From assembly GCF_018861025.1 (NCBI RefSeq), contig NZ_JAHKQH010000024.1:62001-126000 (forward strand): a DNA stretch of 64,000 bases. Direction: 5' to 3'. Of this stretch, positions 25,673 through 33,866 are shown one piece after another. The DNA is from Psychrosphaera sp. B3R10 (GTDB taxonomy: Bacteria > Pseudomonadota > Gammaproteobacteria > Enterobacterales > Alteromonadaceae). The stretch's first letter is position 1, and each line of letters starts with the position of its first letter. The notes under the pieces are model-generated. The model saw only the letters and a list, made by a program, of their open reading frames with translations. It ran no database searches and was not told where the DNA came from. The position numbers and the translations under genes were made by a program.

Positions 25673-26197
25673 ATGAAGATTGGCTTGTTCTATGGCTCAA
25701 CAACTTGTTATACCGAAATGGCCGCAGAAAAAATACAACTAAAACTTAACGAATTGTTTGGTTTCGAGTTAGTTGATTTGTACAACATCAAAGACAACGG
25801 GTTTGATCACATCACAGAATATGACTTACTTATATTAGGCATATCGACGTGGGATTTTGGTGAGTTACAGGAAGATTGGGAAGCTAAGTGGCAAGATATT
25901 GAGACACTTGAGCTTAATAATAAAACGGTTGCACTGTTTGGCCTTGGCGACCAAGATGGTTATGCTGAGTGGTTCCAAGATGCACTCGGTATGTTACACG
26001 ATGTTGTGGTAGCCCAGGGCGCATCTCCCATTGGATATTGGCCAAACTCTGATGAGTATGACTTTATTGCGTCAAAAGCATTAACTGAAGACCAAAGTCA
26101 TTTTGTTGGTTTAGCTCTTGATGATGAAGGGCAATACGATAAGTCTGAATTACGAATTAGCCAGTGGTGTGAACAACTGCTGACAGAACTCGCCTAA
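25673..26197 (+). CDS. fldB: Flavodoxin FldB
   Basis: A 174-residue long-chain flavodoxin that binds FMN and carries electrons. The FMN phosphate loop is GLFYGSTTCYTEMAAEKI at the N terminus, and the flavin-stacking loops are in STWDFGELQEDWE and LGDQDGYAEWFQDALGML. Similarity to E. coli FldB is strong along the whole length, including the closing RISQWCEQLL. FldB physiological partners are not fully settled. It is located divergently to xerD, as in E. coli, and is followed after 15 bases by the DUF885 gene, with which it may be co-transcribed. Confidence 0.93.
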   Translation: MKIGLFYGSTTCYTEMAAEKIQLKLNELFGFELVDLYNIKDNGFDHITEYDLLILGISTWDFGELQEDWEAKWQDIETLELNNKTVALFGLGDQDGYAEWFQDALGMLHDVVVAQGASPIGYWPNSDEYDFIASKALTEDQSHFVGLALDDEGQYDKSELRISQWCEQLLTELA

Positions 26198-26212
26198 TAG
26201 GAATAAAGGGAT

Positions 26213-28054
26213 ATGATAAATTTAGTTAACGTTAAAAATCTTACCAAGGTCGCAATGATGTGTGCGACTGTTGGCCTTGTGGGCTGCAATGCCGTTGGTT
26301 TAGGCGGTACAGCAAGCGAAGTTAAGTCTGCAGTCGCGCAGTTACCTGACAGCACTGAACAACTTGATAAGGCATTTGCACAATACAGTGAAGCTTTTAT
26401 AGAGCGTTTCTGGCAATTAAATCCAACCTACGCAGTTTATGTCGGTTATTACAAATACGATGACAGCTTGCCGGTGCCAAACAAACTGAAAATGGCCAAA
26501 GAGCTGAACGTGTACCGAGCTGAATTAAAAGCGCTTGAGCAATTTAATGTGGACAAATTGTCGCCACGTTACGCCAGTGATTATTACATTCTTAAAAACC
26601 AATTAGAGTCTTATATTTGGTGGTATGAGTCGTTAAAGGCTGATACTTGGGACCCATCTAATTATAACGTGGCCGGTGGTTTTGGCGTGATCTTAAATAC
26701 CGATTACAAACCGTTGAATGATCGACTCAAAACCATTATCAAGCGCATGGAAAATATTCCTGCCTATTATGAAGCGGCGATTAATAACTTAACCTCACCA
26801 ACAGTTACCCATACGGAGCTTGCTATTCAGCAAAATAAAGGGGCGTTGGGCTTATTTGAAGGCGCGATTAAAGACCAAGTTCATGGGTCGGAACTCAGTG
26901 CCCAGGACAAAGCTGATTTTGACTTAGCATTGCAAAAAACAACGACGGCGATTAATGGTTATATTCAGCATCTAGAGCAGTTGTTGCCGAAATTAAAAGC
27001 GGACCCAAAAACGCGTGACTTTCGTATTGGCAAAAAACTCTATGACAAAAAGTTTGAGTTAGATATCTTCTCAGGTTACACAGCCAAACAATTGTTTGAT
27101 AAAGCGGTGTCTGAGAAATCTCGAGTTCACAAAGAAATGGCTAAAATTGCCGATACGCTTTGGCCCAAATATTTCCCTAATAAAACAGCACCTTCTGACT
27201 CACTAATTAAGATCAAAACCTTAATTGATCATGTCTCAGTCAAACATGTTAAACGTGATGAATTTGTATCAAGTATTCGTGAGCAAATCCCAGAGCTAGA
27301 AGCTTTTGTGATGGAACATAACCTAATTACGATGGACAAAGACAAACCGCTTGTCGTACGTGAAACACCTAAGTATCAGCGTGGTTTTGCCGGAGCATCT
27401 ATTAATGCACCTGGGCCATATGACGCTGAAGCAAATACGTATTACAACGTAACACCACTGGATAACATGGACGATGAAGGCGCGGAAAGCTACTTACGTG
27501 AATACAATCACTGGTTGTTGCAAGTCTTAAATATTCACGAAGCTGTCCCAGGTCATTACACTCAGTTAGTTCATAGCAACAAGTCGAAAAGCCTAGTTAA
27601 AGCTATTTTTGGTAACGGCGCTATGGTTGAAGGTTGGGCAGTCTATACTGAACGCATGATGTTAGAAGAAGGGTACGGCGACTTTGAACCAGAACTTTGG
27701 TTGATGTACTACAAATGGAACTTACGCGTGATCATGAACTCAATTCTTGATTACAGCATTCAGGTGCTAGGCATAGACGAAAAGCAAGCCATGGACATGA
27801 TGGTAAATCAAGCGTTCCAAGAACAGGCTGAAGCGCAGGGAAAATGGCGCAGAGCGACCTTGTCTCAGGTGCAGTTAACAAGTTATTTCACCGGGTATTC
27901 GGAAATTTACCAATTGCGCGAAGAATTGAAAGAAGCGACGGGCGACAAATTTAGCCTTGTTGATTTCCACAATCAATTTTTAAGTTATGGTAGCGCACCG
28001 GTGCCAATTATTCGTAAATTGATGTTTGACGACTACGTAGCGTCGCATAAATAG
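26213..28054 (+). CDS. DUF885 family metallopeptidase-like lipoprotein
   Basis: A 613-residue predicted lipoprotein (lipobox LVGC within GLVGCNAVG). The DUF885 domain extends over most of the protein; it has the zinc-type motif HEAVPGHYTQ (HExxxGH) and downstream a glutamate in EGWAVYTERMMLEEGYG, which suggests a metallopeptidase or carboxypeptidase with a modified active site. The family is widespread in proteobacteria and of uncertain substrate. It probably acts in the periplasm attached to a membrane. It is 15 bases after fldB. It is followed by a long imperfect hairpin before the parvulin gene. Confidence 0.88.
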   Translation: MINLVNVKNLTKVAMMCATVGLVGCNAVGLGGTASEVKSAVAQLPDSTEQLDKAFAQYSEAFIERFWQLNPTYAVYVGYYKYDDSLPVPNKLKMAKELNVYRAELKALEQFNVDKLSPRYASDYYILKNQLESYIWWYESLKADTWDPSNYNVAGGFGVILNTDYKPLNDRLKTIIKRMENIPAYYEAAINNLTSPTVTHTELAIQQNKGALGLFEGAIKDQVHGSELSAQDKADFDLALQKTTTAINGYIQHLEQLLPKLKADPKTRDFRIGKKLYDKKFELDIFSGYTAKQLFDKAVSEKSRVHKEMAKIADTLWPKYFPNKTAPSDSLIKIKTLIDHVSVKHVKRDEFVSSIREQIPELEAFVMEHNLITMDKDKPLVVRETPKYQRGFAGASINAPGPYDAEANTYYNVTPLDNMDDEGAESYLREYNHWLLQVLNIHEAVPGHYTQLVHSNKSKSLVKAIFGNGAMVEGWAVYTERMMLEEGYGDFEPELWLMYYKWNLRVIMNSILDYSIQVLGIDEKQAMDMMVNQAFQEQAEAQGKWRRATLSQVQLTSYFTGYSEIYQLREELKEATGDKFSLVDFHNQFLSYGSAPVPIIRKLMFDDYVASHK

Positions 28055-28057
28055 CTT

Positions 28058-28108
28058 AAATGGGTAAATGTCAGGAGAGTGAATTGCTCTTCTGACAAAC
28101 TCCCATTT
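28058..28108 (+). promoter_or_regulatory. Extended imperfect hairpin between the DUF885 and parvulin genes
   Basis: AAATGGG (28058-28064) pairs with CCCATTT (28102-28108), TGTCAG (28069-28074) with CTGACA (28092-28097), and a short inner GAGAG/CTCTT helix caps it. The T run expected for a terminator is missing. Confidence 0.6.
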
Positions 28109-28159
28109 AAATCAAACAAGTATGCAAAATAAATTGTTTTAAAATTAAGAGAGAGATAA

Positions 28160-28441
28160 ATGGCACGTGCATCGGCTTATCATATTTTGGTGAAAACCAA
28201 AGAAGAAGCGATAAAAATTAAACAGCAATTAAACAACGGCGCTCATTTTCAAGAAATGGCAAAGAAGCATTCTATTTGTCCGTCGCGCAAAAAAGGCGGT
28301 GACCTTGGCGAATTTGGTCAAGGCGATATGGTTAAAGCGTTTGACGATGTTGTTTTTAAAAAGTCTTTGTTAGAAGTGCACGGACCGGTAAAAACAAAGT
28401 TTGGCTTCCATCTGATCAAAACGGTTTATCGTAGTAAATAA
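28160..28441 (+). CDS. ppiC: Parvulin-type peptidyl-prolyl isomerase (PpiC-like)
   Basis: A 93-residue single-domain parvulin without signal peptide, so cytosolic. It spans the whole family fold: YHILVKTKEEAIKIKQQL, AKKHSICPSRKKGGDLGEFGQ with the conserved GGDLG turn, MVKAFDDVVF and KTKFGFHLIKTV with the active-site histidine. Known E. coli PpiC has the same length of 93 residues. It speeds cis-trans isomerisation of prolyl bonds in folding proteins. A GAGAG sequence precedes the ATG. The gene is probably transcribed alone, flanked by an upstream long hairpin and a 172-base gap downstream. Confidence 0.95.
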   Translation: MARASAYHILVKTKEEAIKIKQQLNNGAHFQEMAKKHSICPSRKKGGDLGEFGQGDMVKAFDDVVFKKSLLEVHGPVKTKFGFHLIKTVYRSK

Positions 28442-28613
28442 TTCGATAAGGGGTCACTTACCCAAGGCATCATGCTGATATCACTAAGTAAATTTAGAGT
28501 GGCATTAGACGTTAGAGCAACCTGAGCGAATTTGCATCAAGGTTAAAATTTGACATTCTGAGATGAACCGTTAGTCTCAATTACAGCAACCATATTGGAA
28601 GGAGTCTGCTGTA

Positions 28614-30302
28614 ATGGCGCTGTTTATGACGACCAAATTAAAATTTATTATGCCGTTAAGCATAATATTATTACTTATCAGTTGCGGCGATAACTCAAGT
28701 AAATCTAACACCGAACCTGTTGTAAAGATCATCCCTGAGCCTGAATCTCCTATCAATGCGGCAAATGCGTCTCGCCTGCTTAACCAGCTCACATTTGGTG
28801 CCACACTCGAAGATATAAACTACTTAGTTGAGATTAATCGTAAAGCTTGGTTAGAAGAACAATTTGACGTTACGCCATCTTTGCATGTTCCTTTAATAGA
28901 GCCGTTTTCTGACCGCGAAGATTTTTGGCGAAAGTACCGGATGGCAGCTTGGTTTGAACGAGCCATCTATGCCCCTGATCAGTTACGACAGCGTATGGCA
29001 TTTGTTCTTAGCGAGATTTTTGTTATCTCAGAGTTTAACGATGTTTTAGGCAACGACCCCAAAGCGGTCGCTAATTATTATGACCTGCTCGTCACCCATG
29101 CTTTTGGTAATTACCGAGACCTATTAGAAGCCGTTACTTTGTCTCCTGCAATGGGCATTTATCTCAGCATGTTAGGTAATGAAAAACCAGATACTTCCCG
29201 CAATATTCGTCCTGATGAAAACTATGCCAGAGAAGTAATGCAATTATTTACGATTGGTTTGGTTGAGCTGGAAAATGACGGTAGCATCAAACTTGACGAA
29301 AATGGGGCTCCGATATCGACCTACGATCAGGCCACAATAAAAGGTTTTGCCCATGTATTTACTGGCTGGCATTACAATGGTACTACGGAAGATACTTGGT
29401 TTCGCTGGTGGGATAATCAAGATCTTTACGGCACTATGGTGCCGGTTCAGGCCTTTCATGACACTGCTGAAAAAGCGTTATTTAGCGGTGTTTTGTTACC
29501 CGCTAATCAAACCGCAGAACAAGATTTAAAAACTGCGCTAGATGCGCTGTTTAATCACCCTAATGTTGCGCCGTTTATTGCTAAACAACTGATCCAAAAA
29601 TTTATTACCAGCAATCCAACACCTGCGTATGTTGAGCGAATTGCGAATGTTTTTATCGACAATGGCGCTGGCGAACGAGGTGACTTAAAAGCAGTTGTGA
29701 AAGCCCTTATTTTAGATGAGGAAGCGATCAACGGGCATATTAGTGCACCAGATACCTTCGGTAAAATGCGTGAACCTATTTTAAAGGCTACCCATTTATG
29801 GCGAGCGTTTAATCTAACAACCGACAATGAAATTATCGATATGGGATGGCCTGACTATTATTTTAATCAAGCGCCATTAGCATCGGCGTCAGTTTTTAAT
29901 TTTTACCGTCCAGATTACAGCCCACCGTCCTTAAAAAACGCTACAGGTTTAGTAGCCCCAGAGCTACAAATAGCAACTGAAACGGCAGTAACTCATACGT
30001 CGAACTTTGTCGCATGGCTTGGTATGTGGCACGCATTCAGTGGGGATTTTAGTGAAATAGAAGAAGATAAACGGCAACAGCTTTGGATTGATCTTACCGA
30101 ATATGTCCCATTAGCTGAAAGTGATCCAAGGCAAATCATTGAGCAACTAAACCTAATTTTAACCGGCGACATATTAACGACCGACGCCATTGATCTACTG
30201 GTGGATTATTATGGTGAACTTGAATGGGCTCCAACCCATGAAAGGATCTCTAATATTATCTTTCTAATCATGTCTTCACCTCAATATTCGGTCATACGAT
30301 AG
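28614..30302 (+). CDS. DUF1800 domain-containing lipoprotein
   Basis: A 562-residue predicted lipoprotein (LLLISCGD lipobox) belonging to the DUF1800 family, a large marine-bacteria family of unknown function usually paired with DUF1501. Typical stretches are ASRLLNQLTFGATLEDINYL, EDFWRKYRMAAWFERAI, DENYAREVMQLFTIGL and FAHVFTGWHYN. AAGGAG lies nine to ten bases before the ATG at 28614. The DUF1501 gene begins eight bases after the stop. The pair probably acts in the periplasm, perhaps on sulfated or phosphorylated extracellular substrates, but this is not shown by the sequence. Confidence 0.9.
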   Translation: MALFMTTKLKFIMPLSIILLLISCGDNSSKSNTEPVVKIIPEPESPINAANASRLLNQLTFGATLEDINYLVEINRKAWLEEQFDVTPSLHVPLIEPFSDREDFWRKYRMAAWFERAIYAPDQLRQRMAFVLSEIFVISEFNDVLGNDPKAVANYYDLLVTHAFGNYRDLLEAVTLSPAMGIYLSMLGNEKPDTSRNIRPDENYAREVMQLFTIGLVELENDGSIKLDENGAPISTYDQATIKGFAHVFTGWHYNGTTEDTWFRWWDNQDLYGTMVPVQAFHDTAEKALFSGVLLPANQTAEQDLKTALDALFNHPNVAPFIAKQLIQKFITSNPTPAYVERIANVFIDNGAGERGDLKAVVKALILDEEAINGHISAPDTFGKMREPILKATHLWRAFNLTTDNEIIDMGWPDYYFNQAPLASASVFNFYRPDYSPPSLKNATGLVAPELQIATETAVTHTSNFVAWLGMWHAFSGDFSEIEEDKRQQLWIDLTEYVPLAESDPRQIIEQLNLILTGDILTTDAIDLLVDYYGELEWAPTHERISNIIFLIMSSPQYSVIR

Positions 30303-30310
30303 GAGTTTCC

Positions 30311-31666
30311 ATGGATCGTCGAGCATTACTAAAATCATTGCTGGCCGCGGGTGTGGGGGCAACAACGTTTGGCGCAACCGCAGGGCAAATGAAGTTGCTC
30401 AATACGTTTGCTCAACAGCAACGTTTTGATGACTACAAAGCGTTAATCTGTGTGTTTTTATATGGTGGCAACGACTCTTACAATATGTTGGTGCCAACCG
30501 AGTCATCAGATTATGGTCGGTATTCGGTTGTAAGACAAAACCTTGCTGTACCTCAAGAATCACTTATTTCATTGAATACAACTTCGTCACTGCCCTATAG
30601 CTTGGGTGTTCCGGACTATATGACACCCATTGCTGATTTATTTCATAACCAGCAGCTCGCTTGGATCAACAATGTTGGGCCACTTGAAGCGCGCGTGAAT
30701 AAGTCTGAAATTAAAGCTAAAACCGCATCTTTGCCACCGCAATTATTTTCCCATAACGACCAACAAAAGTTATGGGAGCGGGCCGACAACAACTTAACCG
30801 GTTTATCAGGTTGGGCGGGACGTATCGCTGACTTATTATCGGATGTCAATCCAGCAAGTCCAATCCCATTGAACATTTCCCTTGCGGGCAATAACGTATT
30901 GCAAACTGGAGAAACTAAACCTTCTTATGGCATTACCGCTGATGGCGCAGATATGTTTGGAGGTTTAGACCCAAGACATAATTGGAACGATAAACGCATA
31001 GCGGTATTCGACCAACTCATCGCCATGGACAAGCATAAAATAGGCGGAGCCTATCGTGATATTGTCAATCGCGCACGTAGTAACGCATTGGTGATAAACC
31101 AAGGATTAGAGTCGATACCAAGATTAACGTCGACATTTAACGACAATCGATTTGAAGACGAACTGCACATGGTCACTAAGATGATCAGTGCCCGTGAAAC
31201 TTTGTCGATGCAACGTCAGGTCTTTTTTGTAGGACTAGGAGGTTGGGATACCCACGACCGACAAAACGACGCTCACCCTGAACTTTTAGCACAATTATCT
31301 AACGGTTTAAATTCACTAAACAAAGCGCTTGTTGAATTGGGGGTTAACGATAACGTAACGACATTTACCATGTCTGAATTTGGACGGACCTTAACCAGCA
31401 ATGGCGACGGAACTGACCACGGTTGGGGCGGGCATCAAATGGTTATGGGCGGAGCGGTCAATGGCGGCCAACTTTATGGCCAAATGCCATCACTGGAGTT
31501 AAACAGCGAGGACGATTACGGCGATGGTCGAATTATTCCCACCACCGCAAGTGAGCAGTATTCTGCAACATTAGCTAAATGGTTTGGATTATCAGATGCC
31601 GAAATTGCCATGGTATTCCCACATCTGAGCCGGTTTGACTTGGCCGATCTCGGATTTATGGGGTGA
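30311..31666 (+). CDS. DUF1501 domain-containing Tat-exported protein
   Basis: A 451-residue protein with a twin-arginine signal (MDRRALLKSLLAAGVGATTF). It has the DUF1501 features: VFLYGGNDSYNMLVP at the start (with aspartate/asparagine possibly metal-binding), FVGLGGWDTHDRQND in the middle, and FTMSEFGRTLTSNGDGTDHGWGGHQMVMGG, which resembles the alkaline phosphatase/sulfatase superfamily core. The Tat signal indicates folding in the cytosol with a cofactor. It forms an operon with the DUF1800 gene eight bases upstream. The terminator at 31736-31764 ends the unit. Confidence 0.92.
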   Translation: MDRRALLKSLLAAGVGATTFGATAGQMKLLNTFAQQQRFDDYKALICVFLYGGNDSYNMLVPTESSDYGRYSVVRQNLAVPQESLISLNTTSSLPYSLGVPDYMTPIADLFHNQQLAWINNVGPLEARVNKSEIKAKTASLPPQLFSHNDQQKLWERADNNLTGLSGWAGRIADLLSDVNPASPIPLNISLAGNNVLQTGETKPSYGITADGADMFGGLDPRHNWNDKRIAVFDQLIAMDKHKIGGAYRDIVNRARSNALVINQGLESIPRLTSTFNDNRFEDELHMVTKMISARETLSMQRQVFFVGLGGWDTHDRQNDAHPELLAQLSNGLNSLNKALVELGVNDNVTTFTMSEFGRTLTSNGDGTDHGWGGHQMVMGGAVNGGQLYGQMPSLELNSEDDYGDGRIIPTTASEQYSATLAKWFGLSDAEIAMVFPHLSRFDLADLGFMG

Positions 31667-31735
31667 GGATTCTACCCGACGCCGTTTTATGTCTAAACGG
31701 TGGTTATTGCGCTTTTTCAAAATCGAGAACATAAA

Positions 31736-31764
31736 AAAACACCAATCAAACTGATTGGTGTTTT
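31736..31764. terminator. Bidirectional terminator
   Basis: AAAACACCAATCA and TGATTGGTGTTTT form a perfect 13-bp stem with a three-base loop; T runs exist on both strands. It ends both the DUF1501 and the convergent PEP-CTERM transcripts. Confidence 0.9.
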
Positions 31765-31785
31765 CTCAAAAACTTGTAGTAATTA

Positions 31786-32493
31786 TTAAGCTTGTTTTTT
31801 AGATCGAAGCGATACTAAACCAATCAACCCCATTGCGAATATAGCCAGTGAAGTCGGCTCTGGAACTGCGTTTATTTCAGCAGTAATGTTGTAACTATAA
31901 TTACGACCTAAGCCATTATGATAAGTGCTTGAACCGAATGTTGGTGCATTTCCAACACCTTGACTTAAATTACCAGAATGATTATTACTACCACCGCCAG
32001 TTAAAAATACCGGGTCACCGCCGATATAAGGGATTACGCTACCAGCGCTAACGCCGTTAACGTCGGCATCTAGAAAACCAGAAGTGATAGTTTCACCTGC
32101 CGCTAAGCTAAATTGGCTCAAAGTAGTGGAGAAATCTAAACTTAGGTTACCTGTACTAAAATAATCAACACCTGAATATCGTGTATCACCAATAGCCATA
32201 ATCGTAAAATCATTGGACGCTGCATTATTAATTTTTACAACAAAAGGTGTTACCTGGCCACGGTTATTTCCAACAGTGAAATTAAAATTATTTAAAGTGA
32301 CAAGTTCGTCAGCGCCTGAAGTATTTGTATAGGCATCATACTCATTGATAATCATTATGGACTGCCAAGAATCGACAACGCCGCCAGAAAGTGTATCACC
32401 TAGAGTGATAATTCCAGCATGACTAACACCAACAAAACAATTCGCAGAGAGGATTAGTCCGATTAAACTGGTTTTTAAAAATCTAAATTTCAT
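31786..32493 (-). CDS. PEP-CTERM sorting domain-containing secreted protein
   Basis: A 235-residue exported protein. N-terminal signal MKFRFLKTSLIGLILSANCF to about VSHAG; a beta-rich, glycine/asparagine/serine-rich body follows. The C-terminal sorting signal is VPEPTSLAIFAMGLIGLVSLRSKKQ: the PEP motif, a transmembrane helix and a basic tail, recognised by exosortase. No exosortase or PEP-CTERM glycosylation genes are in this window, so processing would depend on genes elsewhere. The protein is likely displayed on or released from the cell surface. It lies convergent with the DUF1501 gene. Confidence 0.92.
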   Translation of the reverse strand: MKFRFLKTSLIGLILSANCFVGVSHAGIITLGDTLSGGVVDSWQSIMIINEYDAYTNTSGADELVTLNNFNFTVGNNRGQVTPFVVKINNAASNDFTIMAIGDTRYSGVDYFSTGNLSLDFSTTLSQFSLAAGETITSGFLDADVNGVSAGSVIPYIGGDPVFLTGGGSNNHSGNLSQGVGNAPTFGSSTYHNGLGRNYSYNITAEINAVPEPTSLAIFAMGLIGLVSLRSKKQA

Positions 32494-32682
32494 TAGTAAT
32501 TCCTATATAACCCAAATCTAAATCGATGGGTAATTCTAAAAAGTTAATATGTTTAAATCACGATTTATGCCAGTATGTAAAGTGTAATTATTTCAATTGG
32601 TTATGTTTTTTTTCGGATTGGAAAATAGATTTTTGTATAATAACCTGACACATTTTTGATTATTATATAATCGTTATTTTTT

Positions 32683-32747
32683 CTAGCCTTTTTGGGCTGC
32701 ATCAACGCCAGAAACTAAAATCTGGCCAACCGCTAGTGGGGGTTTTT
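32683..32747 (+). promoter_or_regulatory. Structured AT-poor patch in the 32494-32903 gap
   Basis: CTAGC (32683-32687) can pair with GCTAG (32732-32736) around a 6-bp hairpin GCCAGA/TCTGGC (32707-32712 with 32721-32726). AGCC (32685-32688) could pair instead with GGCT (32695-32698). The block ends in TGGGGGTTTTT. It may be an RNA switch or a terminator; it matches no class that I know. The rest of the gap is AT-rich and without a recognised gene. Confidence 0.35.
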
Positions 32748-32903
32748 AAATATCGCAATTTATTGTGCAGGTCTTGTGTGCGATTGGTGTGAAGTAGATT
32801 AATTTGGTACTAATAGACAAAGTGCGGTGGTTACGCGTTTGAAGCGGCTCACTTATCCACATTTAAGTGATTACGATATAGCTAACATCAGATGGAGATT
32901 GGT

Positions 32904-33563
32904 ATGAAATTTTTAGTTTTCTTGGGGACGGTTCGTGATAGTACTCCTCCAAAGCCTGCTCGTTTAGGGGTAAGAGTTACTGAGGCGATAATAGCGTGTC
33001 TTAAAAGCCGATATGAAGAACATGAAATTGAATTGGTCGATGCTTTGGATTACCCACTCGACACCGTTTTTAAGCCTCACTTTGCTTATCCTAAAAGTAA
33101 GGCGCCTACCGAACTCAATGACTTAGCGGCTAAAATAGAAGGTGCTGATGGGTATATTATGGTTAGCCCTGAATATAATCATTCAATGAGTCCTGCGCTT
33201 GCTAACCTTTTGAATCATTTTGGCAGCTCTTTGTTCTCCTATAAGCCGAGCGCAATTGTGACTTATTCTGCAGGGCAGTGGGGTGGCATGCGGGCTGCAA
33301 TCGGAATGCGAGCTTACTTGTCTGAACTAGGCTGTTTACCAGTGTCAGCAATGATCCATGTACCAAAGGCTCAGAAGGTTTTTGATGATAATGGAATAGT
33401 GCACGATGGCGAAGATCAAAACTCCTGGTTTAATTATTTTGAACGAACACTCAACCAACTGGTTTGGTGGTCACAAGCCGCCCAAATTCAACGAGCAGAA
33501 TTAGATCCCCATAAGTTTGTTCGTGATTTCAAATCGAGCCCTTCAGAGCGAAATGCGCCTTAA
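32904..33563 (+). CDS. NADPH-dependent FMN reductase-like oxidoreductase
   Basis: A 219-residue protein with the flavodoxin-like fold: MKFLVFLGTVRDSTPPKPARLG at the start, the FMN loop region SPEYNHSMSPALANLLNHF, and SAGQWGGMRAAIGMRAYLSELG after it. Members reduce FMN or quinones with NADPH. The ATG at 32904 is used because GGAG precedes it by six bases; the in-frame start at 32892 has no such site. It is monocistronic between AT-rich gaps. Its substrate cannot be told from the sequence. Confidence 0.9.
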   Translation: MKFLVFLGTVRDSTPPKPARLGVRVTEAIIACLKSRYEEHEIELVDALDYPLDTVFKPHFAYPKSKAPTELNDLAAKIEGADGYIMVSPEYNHSMSPALANLLNHFGSSLFSYKPSAIVTYSAGQWGGMRAAIGMRAYLSELGCLPVSAMIHVPKAQKVFDDNGIVHDGEDQNSWFNYFERTLNQLVWWSQAAQIQRAELDPHKFVRDFKSSPSERNAP

Positions 33564-33752
33564 TAACTTTTGACATGGTCAATTTTCTACAGGGTTTGAG
33601 TCAGTTAATTTGTCGCGGACTCAGCACTCGATAGGGGAGCCCAAAAATCACTTGGGCCGATTAATATTAGCAACTAAGGCAATGTTGTTTTGTTCTGCAT
33701 GTTAAGTATTGGAAGCGTAAGTTTGGTAAAGTAAATCGTCGCTTGCTTAGCA

Positions 33753-33822
33753 TACCGAGAGGGTAGGAAATACGCCCTCATACGCTGCGTTTGAACCTCG
33801 TAATTACGAGCCTCATCCGGTA
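33753..33822 (+). promoter_or_regulatory. Three-way-junction-like structure in the 33564-33866 gap
   Basis: TACCG (33753-33757) pairs with CGGTA (33818-33822) and encloses two hairpins: GAGGG/CCCTC (33759-33763 with 33775-33779) and the palindrome CTCGTAATTACGAG (33797-33810). It lies just upstream of the ATP-grasp gene. The rest of this 303-base gap holds nothing that I recognise. Confidence 0.4.
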
Positions 33823-33866
33823 TTATCTAAACCAATAGAATCTGCTTGAACTATGAGAACAAAGGT

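Noticed and set aside
32494-32640. Sigma-54 promoter for the PEP-CTERM gene
   Set aside because: TGGCAT is present on the minus strand but the GC of the -12 element is not at the required spacing.
32683-32747. Cyclic-di-GMP riboswitch
   Set aside because: The conserved GEMM segments (GCAAAC, GACGCAAAGCC) are missing.
33753-33822. tRNA or tRNA remnant
   Set aside because: GTTTGAACCTC recalls a T-arm, but the other arms and the acceptor stem do not fit.
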